In this document: one piece after another, positions 6,887 through 15,294 of the stretch
Position numbering within the stretch: position 1 is the first letter of the stretch
Layout: each line of letters opens with the position of its first letter
Source of the DNA: Actinoplanes subtropicus
Lineage (GTDB): Bacteria; Actinomycetota; Actinomycetes; Mycobacteriales; Micromonosporaceae
Direction of reading: 5' to 3'
Length of the DNA: 64,000 bases
NCBI RefSeq assembly: GCF_000721705.1
Contig: NZ_JOJL01000050.1
Span: 1 to 64,000 of the forward strand
Notes under the pieces: generated by a model
Seen by the model: the letters and a program-made list of their open reading frames with translations, nothing else
The model's database searches: none
What the model was told of the DNA's origin: nothing
Made by a program: the position numbers and the translations under genes

Positions 6887-9800
6887 TTACTCCGCCAGCA
6901 GTCCCAGTCGGTGGGCGACCGCCGCTGCCTCCACCCGGTTGGCCACCTCGAGCTTCGCGATGATCCGGGAGACGTGCACGCTGGCCGTCTTGGACGAGAT
7001 GTACAGGCTCGCTGCTATCCGGCTGTTGCTGTACCCCTCCGCCACCAGCCGCAGCACCTCGCGCTCCCGGGCGGTCAGCACCTCCGTGCCGGCCGCGACC
7101 GCCGCCGCGCCCGGACTCCGCAAGCCCAGCCGCCGCGCCAGCGTCTCCGACGCCTCCAGCAGCGGCCCGGCCCCCAACTCGCCCGCGATCGCATTGACCT
7201 CACTCAGCGTCTCCGCCACCACCGCGCGCGACGCCACCTGCGTCCCAGCCCCGCCGGCACGCGACGCCACCTGCGTCCCAGCCCCTCCGGCACGCGACGC
7301 CACCTGCGACTCGGCCCCTCCGGCACGCGACGCCACCTGCGACTCGGCCACCATGGCACGCGACGCCGCCTGCGACTCGGCCACCATGGCGCGGGACGCC
7401 GCCTGCGACTCGGCCAGCCCGAGTAGCGCCGCCGCCAGTTCGTACCGCCGGCCGTCGGAACGCCAGGCGTCGACCGCGGCCCGCCAGCGCTGCTCGCCGC
7501 CGTGCAGCACCGCCGCCACCTGGGCGGCATACGCCTTTTCCGCGGGGTGCACCTGGGCCAGGCGCCCGGCCACGTCGTCGATCGCGGCGGCGAGGTCTTC
7601 CGCGCCCGGCGCGGCGGTGGCCGCCCGCGCCGCCGTGGCCAGCAGCGGCCACGAATACCGCGGGCGCTCGAAGACGCACGGCTCCTCGACCGCCTTGCGC
7701 GCCACCTCGGCGGCCGCGAGCGGATCGCCCGCCTCGAGCGCCAGCAGCATCTTCAGGTCGAGCAGATAGAGCCTGTTCTCCGCCTGCAGATACGGCTTGC
7801 CGAGCCACATCGCGGCCTGGTTGGCCAGCGCCGCCGCCCCCTCCACCCCGCGCGCCAACCGCAGCCAGGCGCGCAGCCGCAGCCACGGCAGCGCCAGGCG
7901 GCCGGGTGGGTCGTGCCGGGCCGCCTCGGCGAGCCGGGCATCCGCCTCGTCCCACCGGCCCAGCGCGAGCAGCGCCTCGGCGTGGTTGGCCAGCAGGAAG
8001 ACCCCGGTGGTGCGGCTGACCCCGACCCGGTCGGCATCCGGCACCCCCTCGGCGGCGGTGGCCGCGGACTCTTCGTACCGCCCGAGCTCGTACAGCGAAT
8101 CGGAGATGTTGACCAGCGAGTGCGACAGGCTGGACAGGTCGCCGGCCGCCCGGGCGCGCTCGGCCGCCGCATACATCGTCGGCAGGGCTTCGGCCGGCGG
8201 CATCCGCCCCGCGCAGACCTCGCCGAAGGCCACCTCGGCGGCGACCAGCGCGGCCAAATCGCCCTCGTCGGCGGCGGCCTCCTTGGCCTCGCGGGCGAAC
8301 TCGGTGGCCCGCCCGCCCTCGATGCCGGAGTAGACGTGCGCCAGGTCGGCCAGCAGCCGCACCCGGTCGGGGCCCTGCGGAGCGATGCCGAGAAGTCGAT
8401 GCGCCTCCTCACACTCGGCCGAGCCGTCGCTCTTGCCGGAGTTGCGCAGCAGCTTGGCCCGGCGCAGCAGCAGCCGGGCGGCGCGCAGCGGCTCGGCCTC
8501 GGCATCCATGTCGCCGAGGGCGACCCGGGTCAGGGTGAGCGCGCGCATGTGGTCGCCGGAGTCGATGGCGACCAGCGCCGCCTCCTCCAGCAGGTCGAGA
8601 TGGCCGATCTCGAGCAGCGCGCCGGCCTCGGGCACGTCCTCCCACAGCTCGAGGACGCGATCGAGCAGGCGGCCCTGCTCGCCGTACGCGAAGGCGCGCC
8701 CGGCGGTGTCGGCGGCACGTTTCGCCGAGACCAGCGCCCGGGCGTGGTCGCGCGCCGCATACCAGTGGTGGGCGATCTCGGCCGGCGCCCGGCCGGCGGA
8801 GACCAGCGACGGGTCGCCCTCGACCGCCTCGGCGTAGCGGGCGTGCAGCCGGGCGTGCTCGCCGGGCAGCAGATCGTCGTGCACCACCTCGCGGACCAGG
8901 GCGTGCCGGAACTCGTAGCCGCCATCCGGGTCGAAGACGATCAGCTGGGCCGCCACGATGGCCCGCAGCGCCGACTCGAGCGCGCCCTCCTCCATCCCGG
9001 CGACCCGGAACAGCAGCTCGTGGCCGAACCTGGTGCCGCCGACCGCGGCCACCCGCAGCACCCGCTGGGCCGGCTCGGGCAGCAGGTCGACCCGGGACAG
9101 CAGCAGGTCGCGCAGGCTGGTCGGGATGTCGCTGCAGGCCGGGTCGGCCGCGGCCGCGAACTGCTCGATGAAGAACGGGTTGCCCTGGGCGCGCTCGTTG
9201 ACCGCGTCGACGGTGGCGGCTGGCGGCTCGACGCCGAGGAGCTGGGTGAGCAGCTGGGCCGTGCCCTCCCGGTCGAGCCGGTCGAGCTCGTGGCGCTGCA
9301 CGCCGCGGACCCGGTCGAGCTCGGCCAGGAACGGGCGCAGCGGGTGCCCGCGGTGCAGCTCGTCGGTGCGATACGTCCCGATGAGCAGCAGCTGCGGCAC
9401 CCGCGCCGAGCGCACCAGGAAGCCGATCAGGTCACGGGTGGACCGGTCGGCCCAGTGCATGTCTTCGATGATCAGGACGACGGGCTGCTCGCCCCCGACT
9501 CGCTCGAGCAGAGCGCCGACCGACTCGAACAGCAGGCCCCGCCGCGCGTCGCCGGGCTCGGGCGGCGGGCCGAGCTCGGGCAGCAGGCGGGCGAACTCCC
9601 GCTCGCGCCCGTCGAGGATCGCGGTGCCCTCGGCGCGCACGAGCTCACGCAGGGCCGAGGCGAACGGCGCGAAGGGCAGACCCTCCTCGCCGAGCTCCAG
9701 ACACTGGCCGGTGAGCACCCGCACCGGCTCGCCGGAGAGACCGCGACGGAACTCTTCCACCAGCCGGGTCTTGCCCACCCCCGCCTCGCCGCCCACCAGG

Positions 9801-9904
9801 ACGGTGGCCGGCTCGGCGGAGCGCGCCCTTTTCAGCGCGTCGCGCAGGGCGGCCAGGTCGGCCTCGCGGCCGACCAGAACCTCGCTCTGCGCATGCGCCG
9901 TCAT
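6887..9904 (-). CDS. LuxR-family regulator with AAA ATPase and TPR-like domain (LAL type)
   Basis: About 1005 residues from ATG at 9904; ATG at 9916 is an alternative. The order is an AAA/orc1-like ATPase with Walker A GGEAGVGKT (residues 38-46) and Walker B VVLIIEDMHW, a long helical TPR-like central part, and a C-terminal LuxR HTH (LTAREREVLRLVAEGYSNSRIA). This is the LAL (large ATP-binding LuxR) or MalT-like architecture used in pathway-specific activation. Odd feature: just before the HTH linker, six 11-residue repeats of the type SQVASRAGGAE are encoded by six 33-bp tandem repeats (7228-7425). The target genes are not evident from context. Confidence 0.9.
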   Translation of the reverse strand: MTAHAQSEVLVGREADLAALRDALKRARSAEPATVLVGGEAGVGKTRLVEEFRRGLSGEPVRVLTGQCLELGEEGLPFAPFASALRELVRAEGTAILDGREREFARLLPELGPPPEPGDARRGLLFESVGALLERVGGEQPVVLIIEDMHWADRSTRDLIGFLVRSARVPQLLLIGTYRTDELHRGHPLRPFLAELDRVRGVQRHELDRLDREGTAQLLTQLLGVEPPAATVDAVNERAQGNPFFIEQFAAAADPACSDIPTSLRDLLLSRVDLLPEPAQRVLRVAAVGGTRFGHELLFRVAGMEEGALESALRAIVAAQLIVFDPDGGYEFRHALVREVVHDDLLPGEHARLHARYAEAVEGDPSLVSAGRAPAEIAHHWYAARDHARALVSAKRAADTAGRAFAYGEQGRLLDRVLELWEDVPEAGALLEIGHLDLLEEAALVAIDSGDHMRALTLTRVALGDMDAEAEPLRAARLLLRRAKLLRNSGKSDGSAECEEAHRLLGIAPQGPDRVRLLADLAHVYSGIEGGRATEFAREAKEAAADEGDLAALVAAEVAFGEVCAGRMPPAEALPTMYAAAERARAAGDLSSLSHSLVNISDSLYELGRYEESAATAAEGVPDADRVGVSRTTGVFLLANHAEALLALGRWDEADARLAEAARHDPPGRLALPWLRLRAWLRLARGVEGAAALANQAAMWLGKPYLQAENRLYLLDLKMLLALEAGDPLAAAEVARKAVEEPCVFERPRYSWPLLATAARAATAAPGAEDLAAAIDDVAGRLAQVHPAEKAYAAQVAAVLHGGEQRWRAAVDAWRSDGRRYELAAALLGLAESQAASRAMVAESQAASRAMVAESQVASRAGGAESQVASRAGGAGTQVASRAGGAGTQVASRAVVAETLSEVNAIAGELGAGPLLEASETLARRLGLRSPGAAAVAAGTEVLTAREREVLRLVAEGYSNSRIAASLYISSKTASVHVSRIIAKLEVANRVEAAAVAHRLGLLAE
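7228..7425. repeat. Six 33-bp tandem repeats within the LAL regulator gene
   Basis: Six contiguous 33-bp units, each containing GACGCC(A/G)CCTGCG, differ only in their last bases and encode 11-residue repeats rich in Ala, Ser and Arg. They sit between the helical domain and the LuxR HTH, so copy number would change linker length without shifting the frame. Confidence 0.9.
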
Positions 9905-9969
9905 GGGGTCGAGCATGCCACGGGGGTACGACAGGTTTCGCTCGACTTTTTCCGCGGTCATGGCGGCGC

Positions 9970-10152
9970 TCAGGCGGTGGCCGCGACGTGGCCGCCGCCC
10001 CGCTCCCGGGTGCGGCGCCACCGGCCGAAGCGGCGGTGCCGGCCGCCGGCGGCGCTGCGGGCCAGCTCGCGGTCGGCGGCCTCGCGGATCATCTGGTCCA
10101 CCTTCTGGCGGTGCAGTTCGAGAGAGGTGGCCGGGTCGGGGTTCGGGAACAT
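9970..10152 (-). CDS. Small conserved-looking hypothetical protein
   Basis: 60 residues: an acidic-to-neutral N-terminal helix (SLELHRQKVDQMIREAADREL) followed by a basic, Arg-rich tail (GGRHRRFGRWRRTRERGGG). Start ATG at 10152. It lies 65 bases upstream of the LAL regulator on the same strand and divergently from the DUF4191 gene. Small proteins of this helix-plus-basic-tail style are common in actinomycetes. No function can be assigned. Confidence 0.55.
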   Translation of the reverse strand: MFPNPDPATSLELHRQKVDQMIREAADRELARSAAGGRHRRFGRWRRTRERGGGHVAATA

Positions 10153-10322
10153 CTCGGTGCCTTTCGACGACGTCCTTCGCTGTTGTCATCGACTCTTCGC
10201 CGGAAGGCACCCCGGCCACATGAGGCAGCCTCCTCATTTCCGCCCCGGGGCCCTCCTTACTAGGGCCTCCGGCCGGTGCCCGGCCCGCGTAAGGCACCGC
10301 AGCACTACTACACTTCCGGGTT

Positions 10323-11015
10323 ATGGCAAACCCGCAGGAGAAGGTGTCGTTCGGCGAGCGCCTGAAGCAGATCGGTCAGGTGTTCTCCTTCACGGCAAAG
10401 CAGGACAAGTGGTTCGTTCCGCTGCTGGTCGCGGCGGTGGCGATCCCGGTCGCGCTCACCGTGCTCGTCGTTCTCCTGACCGGTGGCTACATCTGGATCC
10501 CGGTCGGCGTCATGGTGACCCTGCTGGCCGCCGTGATCGTGCTCAACCTGCGGTCCAACGCCGCGATGATGAATGCGGCCGAGGGCCAGCCCGGCGCCGC
10601 CGCCTCCCTGATCGAAAACATGCGCGGCGACTGGCGGGTCCGCCCGGCCGCGAGCTCGACCACCAGCTTCGACATGGTGCACGTGGTGATCGGCCGGCCC
10701 GGCGTGATCCTGCTCGGCGAGGGCAATCCGCAGCGTGTCCGCGGCCTGCTCGGCCAGGAGAAGAAGCGCCTGTCCAAGGTGATCGGCAACGCCCCGATCT
10801 ACGACTGGATCATCGGCGGCGAGGAGGGCCAGCTCAACATCCGGAAGCTGCGCACCACGCTGATGCGCCTGCCGAAAAATCTGACCGGCAAGGATGTCAA
10901 CGCCCTCGACAAGCGCCTCGGCGCCCTGATGGCCCGCCCGCAGATGCCCAAGGGCGCGATTCCGAAGAACATGCGGCCGGCCAAGGGCGCGTTCCGCCAA
11001 CAGCGTCAACGCTGA
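10323..11015 (+). CDS. DUF4191 family membrane protein
   Basis: 230 residues. After a soluble start come two transmembrane helices (VPLLVAAVAIPVALTVLVVLL and WIPVGVMVTLLAAVIVLNL, residues about 37-82), followed by a cytosolic domain with the conserved stretches RGDWRVRP, VIGRPGVILLGEG and GNAPIYDWIIG. DUF4191 proteins occur next to lipA and glnA across Actinobacteria; their role is unknown. The position between lipA and glnA fits, even with the inserted genes. Confidence 0.9.
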   Translation: MANPQEKVSFGERLKQIGQVFSFTAKQDKWFVPLLVAAVAIPVALTVLVVLLTGGYIWIPVGVMVTLLAAVIVLNLRSNAAMMNAAEGQPGAAASLIENMRGDWRVRPAASSTTSFDMVHVVIGRPGVILLGEGNPQRVRGLLGQEKKRLSKVIGNAPIYDWIIGGEEGQLNIRKLRTTLMRLPKNLTGKDVNALDKRLGALMARPQMPKGAIPKNMRPAKGAFRQQRQR

Positions 11016-11016
11016 A

Positions 11017-11161
11017 AACCACCGATTTCGTACGGCTGGGCGGCGCCCCGACCGCACGGTGGAGCACCTGCCACAGCGGTCGTGACCAGTGCCACCGGCG
11101 CGCGGCTGTAGCGCCCCGGCACTGCGGTCGGGCCGGTGCCCTCCCGTACGAAATCGTGGTC
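11017..11161. repeat. MITE-like imperfect palindrome between convergent genes
   Basis: ACCACCGATTTCGTACGG (from 11018) is matched in inverted orientation by CCGTACGAAATCGTGGT (11144-11160), with one inserted base. Inside, a further stretch of about 22 bases around CCCGACCGCA is also inverted. The whole 145 bp can fold into a long hairpin filling the gap between the DUF4191 and RDD genes. It could be a non-autonomous mobile repeat or an elaborate bidirectional terminator. No second copy was seen in the window. Confidence 0.7.
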
Positions 11162-11167
11162 TTGACC

Positions 11168-11575
11168 TCAGGTTTTCGGCCTGTTCTGCAGCATCACGGA
11201 GCCGGCGACCCGGTCGTGCACGCCGCGACCGTCCCCATCGGAGATCATCGCGGGGATGAGCAGGGCCAGCAACAGCGCCCGTAGCAGCGCCCGCGGGATG
11301 CCGACCGCGCCGCCGTCCGCGATCGACACGCACCGGATGCGGACCAGCGCCATGCCCACCGTCTGTCCGAAAAGGCCGACGAAGAACGCGTGCGCCAGCA
11401 CGAACACGGCCAGCTGCGGCCACGGGTTGCGGGCCAGGCTGTCCACCAGGAAGCTGGCCACCAGCGTGGCCGCGAGCCAGTCGATCAGCAGCCCCAGCAG
11501 CCGCCGCCCGAACGAGGCCAGTTCGGTCCCGCCGAAGTCGATCGCGGGCGGCTCCGGGTCGCTGGTGGTGGCCAT
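11168..11575 (-). CDS. RDD family membrane protein
   Basis: 135 residues from ATG at 11575 (MATTSDPEPP); the open frame extends further upstream but without a plausible ribosome site. The RDD signature region FGRRLLGLLIDWLAATLVASFLV is present, with the usual Arg-Asp pattern, and two or three transmembrane helices follow (LAVFVLAHAFFVGLFGQTVGMALV; ALLRALLLALLIP). RDD proteins are small integral membrane proteins, some linked to ion exchange. Location opposite glnA in the lipA-glnA neighbourhood is standard in actinomycetes. Confidence 0.88.
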   Translation of the reverse strand: MATTSDPEPPAIDFGGTELASFGRRLLGLLIDWLAATLVASFLVDSLARNPWPQLAVFVLAHAFFVGLFGQTVGMALVRIRCVSIADGGAVGIPRALLRALLLALLIPAMISDGDGRGVHDRVAGSVMLQNRPKT

Positions 11576-11670
11576 GGTGCCAGGGTAGCCGGGGAGGTTT
11601 CCCCGACCGGGCGCGCGGGCGACGGTGGCCGCGATAGCCTCGCCTTGGTCGCGGCCGCCCGGCTCATGCC

Positions 11671-11708
11671 GTAACACGACGGAAACAATAGGGATACGCC
11701 CGGGCAAC
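11671..11708 (+). promoter_or_regulatory. Four-part GlnR binding site upstream of glnA
   Basis: The sequence reads GTAAC-6-GAAAC-6-GATAC-6-GCAAC, that is, two adjacent copies of the gTnAc-n6-GaAAc actinobacterial GlnR box with exact 6-base spacing. It ends 85 bases before the glnA start. GlnR is the global nitrogen regulator, so glnA should respond to nitrogen limitation. Confidence 0.88.
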
Positions 11709-11793
11709 TCCGTACCCATAGCGTCGCGACCAGCCTAGCCATGCGGCGCACCCACGCCGCCCCGGTATCGAAATCATGTGCCAGGAGGACGTG

Positions 11794-13218
11794 TTGTTCG
11801 CCAATCCCGAGGAACTCCTGCGATACCTCAAAGACGAGGACGTCAAGTTCGTCGACGTACGGTTCTGTGACCTGCCCGGTGTTATGCAGCACTTCAACAC
11901 CCCGGTCGAATCGTTCGACGACAGCGTGATCACCGACGGTCTCGCCTTCGACGGTTCTTCCATCCGAGGGTTCCAGGCCATCCACGAGTCCGACATGATG
12001 CTGCTGCCGGACGTCAGCACCGCCTACATCGACCCGTTCCGGCAGCAGAAGACGCTGGCGCTGAACTTCTTCATCCATGACCCGTTCACCCGCGAGGCCT
12101 ACTCGCGTGACCCGCGGAACGTGGCCAAGAAGGCGGAGACCTACCTGGCCTCCAGCGGCATCGCCGACACCGCGTACTTCGGCGCCGAGGCGGAGTTCTA
12201 CATCTTCGACTCGATCCGCCACTCCACCGCGGCGAACCAGGCCTTCTACTACATCGACTCGATCGAGGGCGCCTGGAACTCCGGCAAGGAGGAGGAGGGC
12301 GGCAACCGCGGCTACAAGACCGCGTACAAGGGCGGCTACTTCCCGGTCTCCCCGCTCGACCACTACTCCGACCTGCGCGACTCGATGGTCCGCCGGCTGC
12401 TCGACGCCGGCTTCACCGTCGAGCGCTCGCACCACGAGGTCGGCACCGCGGGCCAGGCCGAGATCAACTACAAGTTCTCCACCCTGCTGCACGCCGGCGA
12501 CCAGCTCCAGCTGTTCAAGTACATCATCAAGAACACGGCGTGGGAGAACGGCAAGACCGCGACCTTCATGCCGAAGCCGCTGTTCGGCGACAACGGTTCC
12601 GGCATGCACACCCACCAGAGCCTGTGGCTGGGCGGCGAGCCGCTGTTCTACGACGAGACCGGCTACGCGGGCCTGTCCGACACGGCCCGCTGGTACATCG
12701 GCGGCCTGCTGCACCACGCCCCGTCGCTGCTGGCGTTCACCAACCCGACGGTCAACTCGTACCGCCGCCTGGTGCCCGGCTACGAGGCCCCGGTCAACCT
12801 GGTCTACTCGCAGCGCAACCGCTCCGCCTGCACCCGCATCCCGGTGACCGGCAGCAACCCGAAGGCGAAGCGCGTCGAGTTCCGCGTCCCGGACCCGTCG
12901 AGCAACCCGTACCTGGCCTTCTCCGCGATGATGATGGCCGGCCTGGACGGCATCAAGAACAAGATCGAGCCTCCGGCCCCGATCGACAAGGACCTCTACG
13001 ACCTCCCGCCGGAGGAGTGGGGGAACGTGAAGCAGGTGCCGGGCTCGCTGGACGCGGTGCTGGAGTCCCTCGAGAACGACCACGACTTCCTGACCGCGGG
13101 CGGCGTCTTCACCGACGACCTGATCTCCACGTGGATCGACTGGAAGCGAGCCAACGAGATCGACCCGGTGCGGCTCCGCCCGACCCCGCACGAGTTCGAG
13201 ATGTACTACAACGTCTGA
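11794..13218 (+). CDS. glnA: Glutamine synthetase type I, adenylylatable
   Basis: 474 residues from TTG at 11794 (product [19 protein letters not shown]), five bases after AGGAGG; the in-frame ATG at 11776 and GTG at 11791 lie before or too close to this site. ATP-dependent synthesis of glutamine from glutamate and ammonium, dodecameric, cytosolic. Conserved regions are [18 protein letters not shown], the ATP-binding [14 protein letters not shown], and NPSSNPY-type metal and substrate loops ([10 protein letters not shown]). Tyr402 in [10 protein letters not shown] corresponds to the adenylylation tyrosine (E. coli Tyr397), the target of GlnE, also encoded here. A GlnR box lies upstream and a strong terminator downstream. 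Confidence 0.97.
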   Translation: MFANPEELLRYLKDEDVKFVDVRFCDLPGVMQHFNTPVESFDDSVITDGLAFDGSSIRGFQAIHESDMMLLPDVSTAYIDPFRQQKTLALNFFIHDPFTREAYSRDPRNVAKKAETYLASSGIADTAYFGAEAEFYIFDSIRHSTAANQAFYYIDSIEGAWNSGKEEEGGNRGYKTAYKGGYFPVSPLDHYSDLRDSMVRRLLDAGFTVERSHHEVGTAGQAEINYKFSTLLHAGDQLQLFKYIIKNTAWENGKTATFMPKPLFGDNGSGMHTHQSLWLGGEPLFYDETGYAGLSDTARWYIGGLLHHAPSLLAFTNPTVNSYRRLVPGYEAPVNLVYSQRNRSACTRIPVTGSNPKAKRVEFRVPDPSSNPYLAFSAMMMAGLDGIKNKIEPPAPIDKDLYDLPPEEWGNVKQVPGSLDAVLESLENDHDFLTAGGVFTDDLISTWIDWKRANEIDPVRLRPTPHEFEMYYNV

Positions 13219-13237
13219 GCGCACGACCGGCTGAGCA

Positions 13238-13275
13238 GAGCGGCCCCGGCAACCATCAGGTTGCCGGGGCCGCTC
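13238..13275. terminator. Strong bidirectional-looking terminator after glnA
   Basis: GAGCGGCCCCGGCAACC and its exact complement form a 17-bp perfect stem around ATCA, 20 bases after the glnA stop. It also lies directly behind a possible 31-codon minus-strand gene. There is no clear T-run. Confidence 0.85.
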
Positions 13276-13276
13276 G

Positions 13277-13372
13277 CTACTGCTGAGGATTGGTCACGAC
13301 GGGCTCGGCGGCGCCGTCCGCGGCCAGCGGCAACAGGAGGACGATGACGCGTGGCGCGGCACGTCGCAGCAT
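13277..13372 (-). CDS. Possible 31-residue hydrophobic peptide
   Basis: ATG at 13372 lies 8 bases after a GAGGAGG Shine-Dalgarno (13381-13387). The product MLRRAAPRVIVLLLPLAADG... has a basic start, a short hydrophobic run and ends in NPQQ, followed at once by the glnA hairpin, which would serve as its terminator. It could instead be the tail of a lost gene. Evidence is only the ribosome site and position. Confidence 0.3.
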   Translation of the reverse strand: MLRRAAPRVIVLLLPLAADGAAEPVVTNPQQ

Positions 13373-13438
13373 CCCGGCGGCCTCCTCGAATGATCAGTAC
13401 GGTCGCGACATCGTACGAACATCAAAAGGGAGACGGCG

Positions 13439-13783
13439 ATGAGCGACGAGCAGGTGGTTCCCGAGAACCGGGGTGTCACGGTCGAGGATCTGGCGACGGT
13501 CGACCTGACCGGGGAGATCGTGGGGATGACGGGGCGCGGGCTTCGGATGCGCAAGTTCACCATGGAGCCCGGCGCGGTCTGGGGACCGCCGCACGACCAC
13601 GTCGGCCGGCCGGGCACGGTTTACATCCTGCGGGGCACGATCACCGACCACCGGGACGGCGTCGCCACCGACTACGGGCCCGGCGTGGGCTGGCCCGAGG
13701 ATCGGCACACGCTGCACTGGCTGGAGAACCGCGGCGCGGAGACCGCGGTGGAGATCTCCGTCGACATCGTGACCCTGGACTGA
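13439..13783 (+). CDS. Cupin domain protein
   Basis: 114 residues. Single cupin barrel with motif 1 like GPPHDHVGRPGTVYILRGTITDH and motif 2 like DRHTLHWLENRG, giving His/Asp candidates for metal binding. Small single-domain cupins of this kind bind a metal and either isomerise or oxidise small molecules, or serve as sensors; the substrate is unknown. ATG has GGGAG seven bases upstream. A decayed copy of its last 50 bases lies near 15,760-15,810. Confidence 0.8.
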   Translation: MSDEQVVPENRGVTVEDLATVDLTGEIVGMTGRGLRMRKFTMEPGAVWGPPHDHVGRPGTVYILRGTITDHRDGVATDYGPGVGWPEDRHTLHWLENRGAETAVEISVDIVTLD

Positions 13784-13820
13784 GAACGCCGAAGGCCCCG
13801 CCGTGTCGTGCGGGCGCGGG

Positions 13821-14384
13821 TCAGGGGCGTTCGTACCGGCCGTCGAGGCGGCCGCGGGCGAGCACTTCGCCGGCCGCGGCGAGCACGTCGCGTGGCCGGG
13901 CCGAGTCGAGCGTGTCGCCGCCCGGGATGGGCTTGGCGAGCGCGAACAGCTGGAACACGTATCGGTGTGGGCCGTGGCCCTTGATGGGTGCCGGGCCCTG
14001 GTAGCCGCGGCCGATGCCCGAGCGGAGCAGCCGTACTCCCTCGGCGGGGTTCTTCGGGTCGAGCGCTCCGGCCCCGACGCCCGTGACCGCGGGATCGAGC
14101 AGAGCCACACAGTGTACGAACGGCGCTGCCGTGGGCGCGTCCGGATCCTCGACGACCAGCAGCAACTCGGCCGTTCGGGCGGGACCGGCCGACCAGTTCA
14201 GCGCGGGCGAGATGTCCTGCCCGCCGACCCGTTTCGCGGCGTACGCGATCGGGATCGTCGCCCCGTCGGCGAAGTCGGGACTGTGCAACGCCAGCGTCTC
14301 GGGGCCTGCCAGGTTCGGCGCGTTCCAGGCCAGGCGGGCCTCGCCGGCCCGCCGGTTCTTCAGCAACTTCCCGAGTACCGCCAT
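13821..14384 (-). CDS. YbhB/YbcL-family (PEBP, Raf-kinase-inhibitor-like) protein
   Basis: 187 residues from ATG at 14384, with AGGAGG seven bases upstream. The phosphatidylethanolamine-binding protein fold is shown by LALHSPDFADGATIP, the ligand-pocket strand ISPALNWS, the DPDAP motif (LLLVVEDPDAPTAAPFVHC), and GYQGPAPIKGHGPHRYVFQLFAL. Bacterial members bind anionic groups of small molecules or lipids; physiological roles are mostly unknown. It is transcribed away from the esterase-like gene's stop (38 bases apart on the same strand), so both may share the MarR-controlled promoter. Confidence 0.9.
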   Translation of the reverse strand: MAVLGKLLKNRRAGEARLAWNAPNLAGPETLALHSPDFADGATIPIAYAAKRVGGQDISPALNWSAGPARTAELLLVVEDPDAPTAAPFVHCVALLDPAVTGVGAGALDPKNPAEGVRLLRSGIGRGYQGPAPIKGHGPHRYVFQLFALAKPIPGGDTLDSARPRDVLAAAGEVLARGRLDGRYERP

Positions 14385-14422
14385 GAGAGCCTCCTTTGGG
14401 GACTGCGCGAAGCGCGGTCGGG

Positions 14423-15235
14423 TCAGAGCCGCCGGGCGCGGGCGGAGACGAGCAGGGGCCGGGCGAACCGGCAGATCTCCTCGGCCGTGTCGAACGGGGC
14501 GCCCGGCCAGGTGTGTCCGACGCCGTGCAGCGACCAGGCCACGACCCGGGTGCCACCGACGCCGCCATCCACTGTGGTGCGGTCGGCGAACTCCGTCGTC
14601 CGCGTCTGGCCGGCGCCGGACGGACACCGGTCGATGGCACGCCAGCGATCGGCGGTCTCGGCCAGGGACAGCGTGCGGCCGCGCAACTCGCCGTTGGGGC
14701 CGCGGTGCCGCGAATACCCACCCGCGATCGGTGCGAGGGTGTCCGCCGTACCGTGGATGAGCAGCGCCGACACGGCGTGTGTCGGCGGCCGGTCGCGGAG
14801 GGCCGCGGGCATTCCGCCGGCGACCGCAGCCAACACCGCCACCCGGGAGCCGGCCTCCAGCGCGAACCGGTGCGCCATGAACGCCCCGTTCGAGACGCCC
14901 GCGACCACGGCGCTGTCCGGCGCCGTGCCGTGCCGCTCGGCGCACCAGTCGATGACCGCGCGGAGGAAGCCGACGTCGTCGATGCCGGCCTCGTCGGCCG
15001 TCGTGACGCCCCGCCCGTCCGCCCAGCACCCGCCCTGACCGTCGGGATAGGCGACGGCGAACCCGTACGCGTCGGCCTGCTCGTCGAACGTCGTCGACTC
15101 GCGCATCATCCGGCCGGTGGCGTCGGGGTGGTTGCCGTGCAACGCGAGCACGAGGGGAACGGGGTGGTCCGCCGGCGCCGCCGAGGGCAACCGGAGAGCA
15201 AACGTACGCCCACCGATGCTGAGGTCTCCCGCCAC
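14423..15235 (-). CDS. PHB depolymerase/feruloyl esterase-like alpha/beta hydrolase
   Basis: 270 residues from GTG at 15235, seven bases after GGAGGTG. The fold shows the HGNHPDATG oxyanion region, the nucleophile motif GVSNGA (Gly-x-Ser-x-Gly), an acid region LLIHGTADTLAPIAGG and the catalytic His in SLHGVGHTWPG. This is the LpqC/poly(3-hydroxybutyrate) depolymerase-like esterase family, but no signal peptide is present, so an intracellular ester substrate is more likely than polymer. It is divergent from a marR gene with a shared palindrome between them, so that regulator probably controls it. Confidence 0.85.
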   Translation of the reverse strand: MAGDLSIGGRTFALRLPSAAPADHPVPLVLALHGNHPDATGRMMRESTTFDEQADAYGFAVAYPDGQGGCWADGRGVTTADEAGIDDVGFLRAVIDWCAERHGTAPDSAVVAGVSNGAFMAHRFALEAGSRVAVLAAVAGGMPAALRDRPPTHAVSALLIHGTADTLAPIAGGYSRHRGPNGELRGRTLSLAETADRWRAIDRCPSGAGQTRTTEFADRTTVDGGVGGTRVVAWSLHGVGHTWPGAPFDTAEEICRFARPLLVSARARRL

Positions 15236-15254
15236 GCGCCCACCTCCGGCAATA

Positions 15255-15273
15255 TGCGCAGCCAGACTGCGCA
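15255..15273. promoter_or_regulatory. Palindromic operator, probable MarR site
   Basis: TGCGCAG-CCAGA-CTGCGCA is a perfect 7-bp inverted repeat with a 5-base spacer, lying 22 bases before the marR ATG and 20 bases before the divergent esterase GTG. Size and place suit a MarR dimer controlling both genes. Confidence 0.75.
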
Positions 15274-15294
15274 ATCTTGTTGTACTTTAGCGAC

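Noticed and set aside
7502..11284. Very long plus-strand open frame across the LAL regulator and DUF4191 genes
   Set aside because: Antisense shadow caused by high G/C at third positions; the minus-strand product has intact Walker and HTH motifs.
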